Assembly: GCF_018967845.1 (NCBI RefSeq)
Contig: NZ_JAHLZZ010000001.1
Span: forward strand, 3,906,001 to 3,970,000
Direction of reading: 5' to 3'
DNA from: Hymenobacter siberiensis
GTDB taxonomy: Bacteria > Bacteroidota > Bacteroidia > Cytophagales > Hymenobacteraceae
DNA length: 64,000 nt
Part shown: positions 43,450 to 51,959 of the stretch, in pieces
Position numbering within the stretch: the stretch's first letter is position 1
How the letters are laid out: every line of letters starts with the position of its first letter
Made by a program: the position numbers and the translations under genes
The notes under the pieces: model-generated
What the model was told of the DNA's origin: nothing
Database searches by the model: none
The model's input: the letters and a program-made list of their open reading frames with translations, nothing else

Positions 43450-45807
43450 ATGAAGAAACTTACTCTGCTGGCGTTGCTGGCGTGTGCTACGTCGTGGCAC
43501 GCGGCTTCCGCCCAAACGGCCATCACCATTGCGGCGGCCCGCGCTCAGGCCCCCACGGCCAACAACGTGGCCGGCCCCACCGTAACGGTGCGCGGCATTG
43601 TGACCAACGGCGACGAGCTGGGCTCCACGGTGAGCATCGTTCGTTATATCCAGGACCGCACGGCGGGCATTGCCGTATACACGACGGGCGGTGCCACGGG
43701 GCCGCTGGTGGCGCCGCTGGTTCCCGGCGACAGCATTGAAGTAACCGGCAGCCTGAAAATGTATCGCGGCCTGCTCGAAATCGACCCCATTGCCTCCCTC
43801 ACCGTGCTAGCTGGCAACCGGCCGGTGCCGGCCCCGGTAGTGTTCACGGCGGCCCAGGCTGCTTCGGCCTACGCCGAGCAGTACGAAGGCATGCTGGTAC
43901 GCATCAACGGCCTGACTTCGGTGAATACCACCGGCGGCGGCGCGGTATCGGCCTTCACGGCCAACACCACCTACCGCCTGAACAACAATACGACGCTGGT
44001 CAACTATGTACCGACCAACTCCAACGGCCCCGATGGCCTCATTGGCAAGCCCAGCCCCACGGGTACCTTCGATGCCATTGGCATCATGAGCCAGTATTCG
44101 CCTTCGGCCACCAGCATTGTGGGCGGCTACCAGATGCTCAGCCGCAAATATGCCGACTTCGTGCAGGGCCTCACGCCTAACCTGACCACCAGCCCGGTGC
44201 CCTCCAACATCACCACCACCGGCTTCACGGTCAGCTTCAACACCCAGAACGCCGGCAATACCATCCTGTCGTACTCAACCTCGCCTACCGGCACGTTCAC
44301 GACAGTGCCGGGTTCCACGGCCCTTACCACAGCTCATAGCCAGGTTATTACGGGCCTGCAGCCCGCTACCATCTACTACGTGCAAGCCGTGTCGGTGAAC
44401 AGCGTGGGCCGGTCGGAGTCGCGCGCGGTGCCCATGATTACGGCTTCGCTGTCGTCGGGCGTTATCAAAAACTTCTTCAACCGGACCGTAGATGCCTCCC
44501 TGGCCCTGCCCGGCAATGCGGCCGTGACCATGCTCAACGGCGCGGCCCCCGATACGCTGGTGCGCTACATCAACCGCGCCACCCAGACGCTGGACATTGC
44601 CATCTATAACTGGAACAACACGACTATTCTGAACGCGGTGAATGCCGCCAAGACGCGCGGCGTGCAGGTGCGCGTTATTTTCGAAGACGACAACGCCAAC
44701 GTGAGCGTGGGCCAGCTGCTGGCTTCTATTCCCCGCGTACCCCGGCCGGCCCAGCCCGGCAGCAGCGGCAGCAGCATCATGCACAACAAGTTTGTGATTA
44801 TTGATGCCGAAAGCACCAACCCCAACGTGCCGTGGGTGTGGACGGGCTCTATGAACTGGACCCCGGCCCAGCTCACCACCGACGCCAACAACGTGATTGC
44901 CATTCAGGACCAATCACTGGCCCGCGTCTACGCGGTGGAGTTCAATGAGATGTGGGGCTCGCAGACGGCTACGCCCGGCACCAGCCTGTTTGGCTCGCGC
45001 AAGTCCGACAACACGCCGCACATCCTCAACATTGGCGGCAAATCGGTCGAGTCGTACTTCTCGCCCACCGACAACGTGAACGCCCGTCTGCTCACCGCCA
45101 TCGCCTCGGCCGACAACGACCTGCACTTCGAGTCCATGCTCGTGACCCGTGCCGACCTGGGCCGCGCCATTGCCAACCAGGTCACCCAGCGCGGCATCAC
45201 GGGCTGCTCCGACGGCCTCGTGAACGACACCAGCGGCACGGCCGGCTACGCCTTCCGCCTCGCGCAGGCCGGCCTGGGCAACCGTCTCATCATCAAGCGT
45301 ACGGCGGCTGGCTTCGGCATCATGCACCACAAAACGCTGATTGTGGATGCCGGCGCCAGCCAGTCGGACCCCACGGTATTCGTGGGCTCGCACAACTGGA
45401 CGGCTTCGGCCGACACCGAGAATGACGAAAACACGCTGGTGGTACACGATGCCCGCGTGACCAACCGCTACTACCAGGAGTACGCCGCCCGCATCGCCGA
45501 AAACACCACGGCCTTCACGGTGTGCCGCCTGGTACTGGCCACCCGCGCCGGCACCGTGCAGGCCAGCACAATGCAAGCCTACCCCAACCCGGCCCGTGGC
45601 AGCTTCCAGCTGCACCTGGCCAGCAGTTCGGCCCGCACCGCCACCATCGTGCTGCGCGACGTAACCGGCCGCGTGGTGCTCACCCAGACCCAGCCCCTCA
45701 CCGGCACCGACCTGAACATCGACGCGACGGCGCTGAAATCGGGCCTGTACATGGTGCAGGTAACCACTCCCGAGGCCGTGCAGACGAGCCGCGTGGTAGT
45801 GGAATAG
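43450..45807 (+). CDS. T9SS-secreted protein with OB-fold, FN3 and two phospholipase D domains
   Basis: 785 residues. Signal peptide (TLLALLACATSWHAASA), OB-fold region homologous to the previous gene, FN3 domain, then two PLD active sites: HNKFVIIDAES near residue 444 and HHKTLIVDAGAS near 625, each HxK(x4)D and each followed by GSMNW or GSHNW. Both halves needed for a PLD-superfamily catalytic pair are therefore present. The tail YPNPARGSFQLHL...VRV/VVE from residue ~711 is a type A T9SS sorting domain. Likely a cell-surface or released phosphodiesterase or nuclease; substrate unknown. Confidence 0.92.
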   Translation: MKKLTLLALLACATSWHAASAQTAITIAAARAQAPTANNVAGPTVTVRGIVTNGDELGSTVSIVRYIQDRTAGIAVYTTGGATGPLVAPLVPGDSIEVTGSLKMYRGLLEIDPIASLTVLAGNRPVPAPVVFTAAQAASAYAEQYEGMLVRINGLTSVNTTGGGAVSAFTANTTYRLNNNTTLVNYVPTNSNGPDGLIGKPSPTGTFDAIGIMSQYSPSATSIVGGYQMLSRKYADFVQGLTPNLTTSPVPSNITTTGFTVSFNTQNAGNTILSYSTSPTGTFTTVPGSTALTTAHSQVITGLQPATIYYVQAVSVNSVGRSESRAVPMITASLSSGVIKNFFNRTVDASLALPGNAAVTMLNGAAPDTLVRYINRATQTLDIAIYNWNNTTILNAVNAAKTRGVQVRVIFEDDNANVSVGQLLASIPRVPRPAQPGSSGSSIMHNKFVIIDAESTNPNVPWVWTGSMNWTPAQLTTDANNVIAIQDQSLARVYAVEFNEMWGSQTATPGTSLFGSRKSDNTPHILNIGGKSVESYFSPTDNVNARLLTAIASADNDLHFESMLVTRADLGRAIANQVTQRGITGCSDGLVNDTSGTAGYAFRLAQAGLGNRLIIKRTAAGFGIMHHKTLIVDAGASQSDPTVFVGSHNWTASADTENDENTLVVHDARVTNRYYQEYAARIAENTTAFTVCRLVLATRAGTVQASTMQAYPNPARGSFQLHLASSSARTATIVLRDVTGRVVLTQTQPLTGTDLNIDATALKSGLYMVQVTTPEAVQTSRVVVE

Positions 45808-45825
45808 CTTGCGCGAAACTGATAC

Positions 45826-45862
45826 AAAAAAGGCGGCTCCCGAATCGGGAGCCGCCTTTTTT
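45826..45862. terminator. bidirectional terminator after the PLD gene
   Basis: GGCGGCTCCC / GGGAGCCGCC (10-bp stem, loop GAATC), six A before and six T after. It lies between the PLD gene and the convergent mutS2. Confidence 0.9.
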
Positions 45863-45892
45863 GTTGTTGGTGAACGTCAGAAAATTATCTGA

Positions 45893-45929
45893 ACCGTCAT
45901 GCTTCGCTGCGCTCTGCATGACGGACGGT
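45893..45929. repeat. short REP-like palindrome, copy 7
   Basis: ACCGTCATGC-TTCGCTGCGCTCT-GCATGACGGACGGT. The variable inner part is missing and only the right arm's core remains as a loop, similar to the copy at 28818. Confidence 0.75.
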
Positions 45930-45950
45930 CTGTCATAAAACCGTTCTCCC

Positions 45951-48395
45951 CTACTTCAGCACGGCAATGGTCACGCCATCGCCGCCCCGGTCGGCGTGCT
46001 CGTCGGCCACGCTGGCTACGGCGCGTTGGGAGCGGAGGTAGTTGCGCACCACCTGGCGGAGCACGCCGTTGCCGCGGCCGTGCAGGAGCTTGATTTCGGG
46101 CATGCCCAGCATCACGGCGTCATCGACGAAGCTCATGGTTTTGGTGAGGGCATCTTCGGCACGCTCGCCGCGCAGGTCGAGGGTGGGGCTGAAACCGGCC
46201 ATGCGGTCAGTGATGTTCACACCGTTGCCACCGCCGGAGCTGCCGCCGCTGAGCTTTGATTTCTTGGATTTGGCAGCCTGCTCGCGCTCGCGGATTTCGG
46301 CCCGGCCCAGCTTTTCGAGCTGGCCGAGCTTGGTCAGCGTCTTCATGCCACCGAACATGACTTCGGCGGTCTGGCCTTTCACGCTCACTACTTCGCCGTG
46401 GCCTTCCTGGCCGAACAGGGCCACTTTATCGCCGGGCTTGAGGTCGCCGGCCTCGGCGCGCTCGCGGGTGGCTTTGGGCTTGGGCGGCTCTATTTGTAGC
46501 TCTTTCTTGACGAAGTTATCAAGCTTCTCGCGAGCGGCCTTGTTGATTTCCTTGTCGGCATTGCCACGCCGGATTTCGCCGATGGTGGCCTCGATTTGCT
46601 GGTTAGTGTTCACCAACAAGGCTTTGGCCTGCTGCTTAGCCGTGCGCAGTGTTTCAAGCTTAGTGTCTTCGAGGTGCTGCTTGAGGTCCTGGTATTCCTT
46701 GGCGGCGCTTTTGAGGCGGCGCTCGGCTTTAGCAGCCTCGGCAGTACGGGTTTCGAGCTCGGTTTTCTCCTTTTCGAGGCTTTCGAGCAGGCGGTCGTAG
46801 CGGATTTTGTCCTTGCCCACCAGCTGGGTGGCACGTTCCACTACCTCCTTCGGCAGGCCGATTTTGCGGGCTATTTCGATGGCGAACGACGAACCCGGCT
46901 TGCCCACTTCGAGGCGGTAGAGCGGCTGCAATTTCTCCGGGTCGTAGCGCATGGCCCCGTTCACGAGATGCGGGGTGCGCTCGGCGAAGTTCTTGAGGTT
47001 GGTGTAGTGGGTGGTGATGACGCCGTACACACGGCTGCGGTTCAACTGGTCGAGCACGGCTTCGGCAATGGCCCCGCCCAGGCTGGGCTCGGTGCCGGTG
47101 CCGAATTCGTCAATCAGCACCAGGCTCTTCTTACCGGACAGCAGCATGAATTGCTTCATTGCCAGCAGGTGCGAGGAGTAGGTCGAAAGGTCATTTTCCA
47201 GGCTCTGCTCGTCGCCGATGTCCAGGAAAATATCCTCGAATACGCCGGCTTCGGAGTTGTCGGCACAGGGAATGAGCAGGCCCATCTGCAGCATAAACTG
47301 CACAAGGCCCACGGTTTTCAGGCTCACCGATTTGCCGCCCGCGTTGGGGCCGGAGATGACGAGGATGCGCTGCTCGTGGTTCAGCTCCAGGTCCAGGGGC
47401 ACTACTTCGCGGGGGTCGCCGGTGTCGCGCTTGTGCTGGGCAAAGGCCAGCTGGAGCAGCGGGTGGCGCACTTTCACCCACTTCAGCAGGGGCTTGTTGT
47501 GCAGCACGGGCAGGCGGCAGTCGAGGGTGACAGCCAGCCGGGCTTTGGCTCTGATAAAGTCAATCAGCCCGAGGTAGGAATAGGCTTTGCGCAGGTCCGG
47601 GATGTGGGGCCGCAGCTGGTCGGTGAGGGCCGTGAGGATGCGAATCAGCTCGCGGTGATAGGCATTGTCGAGGTCCTTGATGTCGTTATTGAGCTCAAAA
47701 ACGGCTTCCGGCTCGATGTAAACCGTCTGGCCCGAGGCCGATTCGTCGTGAATCAGGCCCTTCACCTTGCGCTTGTGCTCGGCGATGACGGGCAGCACCA
47801 GCCGCCCGCCGCGTATCGTAGGCTCGGAGTCGCTGGGAATCCAGCCCTCGTTTTTGGCGTGGCGCAGGATGCCGGCAATCTGCTTGCGCAGCTGGCCCTG
47901 GCGGGCAATGAGCTCCTGCCGAATCTGGCGCAGCAGCGGGCTCGCGTCGTCGCGCACCGCGCCGTCGTCGTCCACCACTTTGTCCAGCGCGGCCAGCAAA
48001 TTGCGGTCGACCTGGACGCCGATGCCCAGCAGGCGCAGCGAGGGATATAGGCCGGGGTCGGCATCGGAGAAGAAGCTCAACGCCTGCCGGATGGTTCGCA
48101 GGCTCATCTTTACCTCGAAGAAGGCGGCCACGTCGAGGTAGGCGCCCGGCAGGGCGGCGCGCTTGAGGTGGGCCTGGGCATCGTGGTAGTGCGAGGCCGG
48201 AAAATCGGCCCCGGAGCGCAGCAGGTAAGTGAATTCGTCGGCCTGTTGGAGCAGTTTCAGCAGGGGCTCGTGCTTGGGCTGGAACTCCATGCGGGCCACG
48301 TAGTGCCGGCCCAGGGCGGAAAGGCAATTGGCCTCAAGCTGCTCGCGCAGGGTGGTGAAGCCGATTTTTTGTTCGAAGTGTTGGGGTAACAGCAA
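45951..48395 (-). CDS. mutS2: MutS2-family ATPase/endonuclease
   Basis: 814 residues. Core and lever domains run to ~330; the ATPase has Walker A SGPNAGGKS (near 350), LIDEFGTGTEP (near 427) and the GAIAEAVLDQL signature. A long charged coiled coil (YDRLLESLEKEKTELE onward) is followed by the KOW-like CLMS region and the C-terminal Smr nuclease (LDLRGERAEDAL ... LLHGRGNGVLR) from ~735. MutS2 suppresses recombination and rescues collided ribosomes in some bacteria. TTG is the only usable start after an in-frame TGA. Confidence 0.95.
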   Translation of the reverse strand: MLLPQHFEQKIGFTTLREQLEANCLSALGRHYVARMEFQPKHEPLLKLLQQADEFTYLLRSGADFPASHYHDAQAHLKRAALPGAYLDVAAFFEVKMSLRTIRQALSFFSDADPGLYPSLRLLGIGVQVDRNLLAALDKVVDDDGAVRDDASPLLRQIRQELIARQGQLRKQIAGILRHAKNEGWIPSDSEPTIRGGRLVLPVIAEHKRKVKGLIHDESASGQTVYIEPEAVFELNNDIKDLDNAYHRELIRILTALTDQLRPHIPDLRKAYSYLGLIDFIRAKARLAVTLDCRLPVLHNKPLLKWVKVRHPLLQLAFAQHKRDTGDPREVVPLDLELNHEQRILVISGPNAGGKSVSLKTVGLVQFMLQMGLLIPCADNSEAGVFEDIFLDIGDEQSLENDLSTYSSHLLAMKQFMLLSGKKSLVLIDEFGTGTEPSLGGAIAEAVLDQLNRSRVYGVITTHYTNLKNFAERTPHLVNGAMRYDPEKLQPLYRLEVGKPGSSFAIEIARKIGLPKEVVERATQLVGKDKIRYDRLLESLEKEKTELETRTAEAAKAERRLKSAAKEYQDLKQHLEDTKLETLRTAKQQAKALLVNTNQQIEATIGEIRRGNADKEINKAAREKLDNFVKKELQIEPPKPKATRERAEAGDLKPGDKVALFGQEGHGEVVSVKGQTAEVMFGGMKTLTKLGQLEKLGRAEIREREQAAKSKKSKLSGGSSGGGNGVNITDRMAGFSPTLDLRGERAEDALTKTMSFVDDAVMLGMPEIKLLHGRGNGVLRQVVRNYLRSQRAVASVADEHADRGGDGVTIAVLK

Positions 48396-48495
48396 GAAAT
48401 TGAGCTTTGCGGGATTTCAGAATTGGGTACGAAGGTAAACAGCGAGCGGGGCGGGAAAGATTCGCGGGAGGCCGCTCAAGTTGATGCTGTTTCAT

Positions 48496-48597
48496 GAGCG
48501 TCTGTCATCCCGAGCGGAGCGAAGGACCTTATCACCGCCGAACGATAGGTGCAAACTTGAGAAGGTCCTTCGCTCCGCTCGGGATGACAGACGCTCA
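48496..48597. repeat. REP-like palindrome, copy 8 (GGGATGACA variant)
   Basis: GAGCGTCTGTCATCCCGAGC pairs with GCTCGGGATGACAGACGCTC; the inner arm is AAGGACCTT / AAGGTCCTT. It is a distant relative of the GTCATGC group, with GTCATCCCGAGCGGAGCGAA in place of GTCATGCTGAGCGCAGCCGAA. Confidence 0.8.
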
Positions 48598-48910
48598 GAA
48601 TATCGGATTAATGAAAAGCTTCGCTCTCAATAGGACCAGAAAGTCAAAAAATACCTGTGGCCGGAAGCACCGGCATATAGCGTTTATCCAAACCGGCCCG
48701 TAGCTTTGGCCCCGACTATAATTTCCACACATTCATTTTTATATAATAGAGTTGTTGCGAAGCAAAAAGCCTTGATAATCAATTAATTATGTCAAAAATA
48801 AAAGCCGACAAAAATTGCAAAGAGAACGTCTAAGCCACATTGCCAATAAAATTAGCGCGATTTCATGCCTGTAATAGGCTAATTTTGAGCACAAACATTA
48901 CGCAACAAGT
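48598..48910. other. AT-rich gene-free stretch left of the insertion sequence
   Basis: No protein-like frame is visible. At 48701-48708 there is a perfect rightward -7 box, TAGCTTTG, with no gene behind it. A palindrome ACAAGTAGACTTGT-like sequence sits at 48904-48917 at the transposase stop. The left end of the insertion sequence probably lies in this region; terminal inverted repeats could not be placed. Confidence 0.5.
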
Positions 48911-49369
48911 CTACTTGTCAAGATTGGCGGGTGCGTGTGTGAGATAAGCCCGGTGTTGGCTGCGGACGCGCAGGTTGTGCAGTCCGGAAGCCACCACCAT
49001 CACGGTGTCGCGAAACCAGTCGCCGCGTAGGCGCAGCTTGTCGCGGACCATCCGTAAGCGCTTGATGCCGCTGTGGACGTGTTCAATGACCACCCGCAAT
49101 GAGCTGAGCAACTGATTGTAGAGCAGCTGGGAAAAGGTCAGCTCGCCTTTCGGCGGCTTCTTATGGGGCATCTCGATGAGCACCCCCGGCGGCCGATGGC
49201 CGAGGAAGCCCAAATCCTGCCGCAGCACGCTGCCGACCGGCAGGCACAGGGGGTAGAGGTCGACCTTTTTTTTGTCGTGCACCCGCCCGGACTCGGTGGG
49301 CGAAAGATCGTGCAGGTACTGCGTATCGTCGGATAAGGTGATGTTTTTCAGGGCGTGGACTTTTTTTTG
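48911..49369 (-). CDS. IS5-like transposase, C-terminal frame (OrfB)
   Basis: About 153 residues reached by slipping back one base on the A8 run. It carries the second Asp in SGRVHDKKKVDLYP and the catalytic Glu in LRVVIEHVHSGIKR (the family's Y-(2)-R-like signature region). There is no start of its own near the slip site, so it should be made only as a fusion with OrfA. Confidence 0.82.
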   Translation of the reverse strand, partial: QKKVHALKNITLSDDTQYLHDLSPTESGRVHDKKKVDLYPLCLPVGSVLRQDLGFLGHRPPGVLIEMPHKKPPKGELTFSQLLYNQLLSSLRVVIEHVHSGIKRLRMVRDKLRLRGDWFRDTVMVVASGLHNLRVRSQHRAYLTHAPANLDK

Positions 49370-49851
49370 GCGCTGTACTCTTCTTCCTGTGCTGCCCGGT
49401 CGGCGTTGCGCGGAATGCCGCGCTCCACCCCGTCGCAGGTGAAGACCTTCACCGGGTGCGCGGCCAGGCGCTGGGCCAGCTGCGCCCCGTCGCGCACGGG
49501 CAGCAGGTGCCGGGCGGCCAGCGTCTGGTTGAGCACGTCGAGCAAGGGGCCCGCCAGGCGGCTCACGCGGGTCTGCGACACGCCGAAGCTGGCAGCCTGG
49601 TGCTGCTGCAAGGAATTGGTTTTGAGGTAGGTCAGCAAGAAAAAAAGCTTCGTGTCGGTGCCCGCTAAGGTGGCGTTGGCCCGTTCCCGGTGCGCCGGGA
49701 TACGCCGCCGGTCGCCGTCGAGGGTATGGTAGCGGTGGTAGCGCTCCCAACGGGGCGTAAAGTCAGTGAGCAGGTCATCAAACTCGGCGGGCAGCAGGCT
49801 GGTCAAGGCCAAAAACTGCGTCGGCCGCTCGCGCAGGGCCACATAATTCAT
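49348..49851 (-). CDS. IS5-like transposase, N-terminal frame (OrfA)
   Basis: 168 residues. N-terminal helix-turn-helix region (FFLLTYLKTNSLQQHQAASF, then VSQTRVSRL) followed by the start of the DDE catalytic domain with VFTCDGVERG, the first Asp. The frame ends 11 bases past the A8 run. The ATG at 49851 was chosen; a TTG lies two codons earlier. Confidence 0.85.
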   Translation of the reverse strand: MNYVALRERPTQFLALTSLLPAEFDDLLTDFTPRWERYHRYHTLDGDRRRIPAHRERANATLAGTDTKLFFLLTYLKTNSLQQHQAASFGVSQTRVSRLAGPLLDVLNQTLAARHLLPVRDGAQLAQRLAAHPVKVFTCDGVERGIPRNADRAAQEEEYSAKKKSTP

Positions 49852-49934
49852 CCTCAAAAATACGGCCTCGCCTCACGGGATAACATAACTAGCTTTACCG
49901 CATCAGCATTACTGCTTTGCCATTGGTTTGAGTA

Positions 49935-50687
49935 TCACTTATCCACCCCCGCCCCAAAGAGCGCGAAATCGTATTTCACCGGGTCGCTGGGGTCCAGCAA
50001 ACGCAGGTTAGCCGTCAGTTCCTCCGCCGCTTCCCAGTCCACGAGCTTGCGGGTGAGCAGGCCCAGGGGGCGGGCCTGGCGCTCGACGTGCAGGTCGATG
50101 GGCATGATGAGGTCGGCGGGCGAGAGGCGGGTCCAGAGGCCGAAATCCACGCCGCGCTCGTCGCGGCGCACCATCCAGCGCAGGTACATGTTCACCCGCT
50201 TGCAGGCCGATTTGCGGGCCGGGGTGGCCACGTGCTTGCGGGTGCGCTGGGGCGCATCGGGCAGGCTGAAGAAATGGTTGTGGAAGTTTATCAGCCGCTC
50301 GCGCTGCGTGTGGCCCACCAGAAACGCGGTTTCCAGCGTGTCGTGCTGCCCGTACCAATGGCGCAGGAAATGCACGAAATAGAGCAAATCAGTATCGCAG
50401 AAGGTGCGGTGGCAGAAACCGAGCAGCTTCTTCAAGTCCTCGTCCTGGTGCTGGGTGATGAACTGGTGCGGGGCATCGTCCATGCGGCGCAGCAGCTCGT
50501 TGCACTTATTGATGATGGTTGGCCGCTGCCCCCAGGCCAATAGCGCCGCAAACAGGGCCGCGATTTCAATATCCGGCCGCTGGGTGAAGCGGTGGGGAAT
50601 TTGAATGGGGTCGTTTTTGATGAACTCGGGACGGTTGTAGCGCTCGTATTGCGCGTCGAGCTGGCGGCGGAGCTGGGCGATGTTCAC
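49935..50687 (-). CDS. TIGR02757/DUF2400 family protein
   Basis: 250 residues. The family block YNRPEFIKNDPIQIPHRF near the N-terminus and MPIDLHVERQARPLGL with the DHH-like C-terminal are the main signatures. Conserved across Bacteroidota, probably a DNA-glycosylase-like helical fold, function not established. The GTG at 50687 (VNIAQLRRQLDAQY) was chosen because upstream residues are encoded by the REP-like palindrome. Confidence 0.9.
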   Translation of the reverse strand: MNIAQLRRQLDAQYERYNRPEFIKNDPIQIPHRFTQRPDIEIAALFAALLAWGQRPTIINKCNELLRRMDDAPHQFITQHQDEDLKKLLGFCHRTFCDTDLLYFVHFLRHWYGQHDTLETAFLVGHTQRERLINFHNHFFSLPDAPQRTRKHVATPARKSACKRVNMYLRWMVRRDERGVDFGLWTRLSPADLIMPIDLHVERQARPLGLLTRKLVDWEAAEELTANLRLLDPSDPVKYDFALFGAGVDK

Positions 50688-50722
50688 GGGAATGGCAGCG
50701 TTTGGGTGGGAGGAGTAAGGCC

Positions 50723-50817
50723 CGTCATGCAGAGCGCAGCGAAGCATCTTGCCCGCAGCAACTAACTCAATCGAATGAATTACTTACTGCGGGCAAGATG
50801 CTACGCTCTGCATGACG
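50723..50817. repeat. REP-like palindrome, copy 9
   Basis: CGTCATGCAGAGCGCAGCGA on the left, nearly complemented on the right but with two bases deleted (GATGCTACGC for GATGCTTCGCTGCGC). Very close to copy 1 at 111, including GCATCTTGCCCGCA and an AATGAATT centre. Confidence 0.85.
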
Positions 50818-50837
50818 TTCTGTTTGAACGACCAGCC

Positions 50838-51776
50838 CTACTGCGGGATGTAATTCGTCTCCACGCGGAAGCGGGAGTCGGCGGTGCCGAGCTTCTGCAC
50901 GGCGCGGGGCGAGAGGCGCACCAGCACGTTGTTGTTCTCACCCGTATCGGGCAGCTTGCCGATGACGCGCACGTACACCGAGAGGCCATTCATGGCATTT
51001 TTCACCTGCATGATGGTGCCCACGGGGGCCGTTTTGTGCAGGGCAAGGTACTTATCGGTAATGCTCTTTTCGATGGGCGCGCCGAGGCCGGACTCCACCA
51101 CGCGGGCCAGTACTTCGCTGGCGCGGCTGGGGGTGCGGTCCTCCTTTTCTTCCTCGCGGTCGGGCGTCACGGTGGCTACCTGGGCGGGCTTATCGGGGGC
51201 CGGGGCCTTGGCGGGCGTGGCGGGCACGGCTTCTACCTCAATGGGGCGCACGGGCGCGGTTTTGGCGGTGGCCGGGGCGGCAGCGGTTTCGGCCGTGCCG
51301 GTGAGGATGAGCAGCTGGCCCACGCGCACGGTGCCGCCGGCGGGCAGCTTGTTGAGTTTAATCAGCTCATCGGGCGTGAGCTGAAACTTGCGGGCAATAC
51401 CGAACAGAGTTTCGCCCTTCACCACGGTGTAGCGAGCAGGCACGGCCACGGGCGCGACGGCCGTGGGGGTTTTATCGGGCGCGGCAGCAGTTGTAGCGCG
51501 GCCGGCGGCGGGGCGGGGCACGTACACAATCTGGCCCACGCCGAGCCCGTTTTTAATCTGCGGGTTGGCCTCTGTGAGTTGGGCCAGGGTGACGTGGTAG
51601 CGGCGCGTGAGGGCGGTGAGGGTTTCGCCAGCCGCCACGCGGTGCTTCACGAAGCGCTGGCCGCCGCGCATTTCCTGGCCAATGGAGTCGGCAGGGGCAC
51701 TTTTGGCGTGGCCGGGTTTGCCCGGACCGGGACCGCCCAGGGCCAGCAGCGTCAGCAACGAAAGAATTACAGTCAT
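50838..51776 (-). CDS. LysM-repeat protein with RlpA-like C-terminal domain
   Basis: 312 residues. Signal peptide (VILSLLTLLALGGPG), then two LysM domains that bind peptidoglycan (HRVAAGETLTALTRRYHVTL and YTVVKGETLFGIARKFQLTP), a proline/alanine-rich linker, and a C-terminal double-psi beta-barrel (HKTAPVGTIMQVKNAMNGLS, then VYVRVIGKLPDTGENN). A periplasmic cell-wall protein; lytic activity is not evident. The start MTVILSLL was chosen; the upstream frame is antisense to kdsB. Divergent from kdsB. Confidence 0.9.
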   Translation of the reverse strand: MTVILSLLTLLALGGPGPGKPGHAKSAPADSIGQEMRGGQRFVKHRVAAGETLTALTRRYHVTLAQLTEANPQIKNGLGVGQIVYVPRPAAGRATTAAAPDKTPTAVAPVAVPARYTVVKGETLFGIARKFQLTPDELIKLNKLPAGGTVRVGQLLILTGTAETAAAPATAKTAPVRPIEVEAVPATPAKAPAPDKPAQVATVTPDREEEKEDRTPSRASEVLARVVESGLGAPIEKSITDKYLALHKTAPVGTIMQVKNAMNGLSVYVRVIGKLPDTGENNNVLVRLSPRAVQKLGTADSRFRVETNYIPQ

Positions 51777-51959
51777 AGAAAATAGCCTTCCAAAATTCAC
51801 TTTGCCCCCGCCCGGAAGCGCCGGCTCAGGCAGCCCGCGAGGCAAAATAACGCAATAACCGGTGGGAAATTGAACCCGGCCGGTTTCAACCCTGCCCAGT
51901 TCCGTTATTTGGGGCTTGTTGGCAGTCATTTTCCCGCTCCTCACTTCCCACTTCCATCC

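Larger units (their letters stand above)
48911..49857. mobile_element. IS5-like insertion sequence
   Basis: Two overlapping minus-strand frames encode one DDE transposase of about 317 residues through a -1 frameshift at an A8 run (49361-49368). Size and the split catalytic triad fit the IS5 family, groups with frameshift expression. The element must extend past the coding part on both sides. Terminal repeats and target duplications were not found by eye. Confidence 0.82.

Noticed and set aside
46596..48050. 484-residue plus-strand open frame opposite mutS2
   Set aside because: Antisense shadow: low-complexity translation with no domain, and mutS2 is intact on the other strand.
48740..49900. 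Terminal inverted repeats for the insertion sequence (AGTTGTTGCG against AGTTATGTTA)
   Set aside because: Only about half the bases match, which is not above chance in AT-rich DNA; the ends were left open.
50688..50747. Longer N-terminus of the TIGR02757 protein
   Set aside because: The extra residues (MLRCALHDGP) are encoded by the REP-like palindrome, and family members start near the GTG at 50687.
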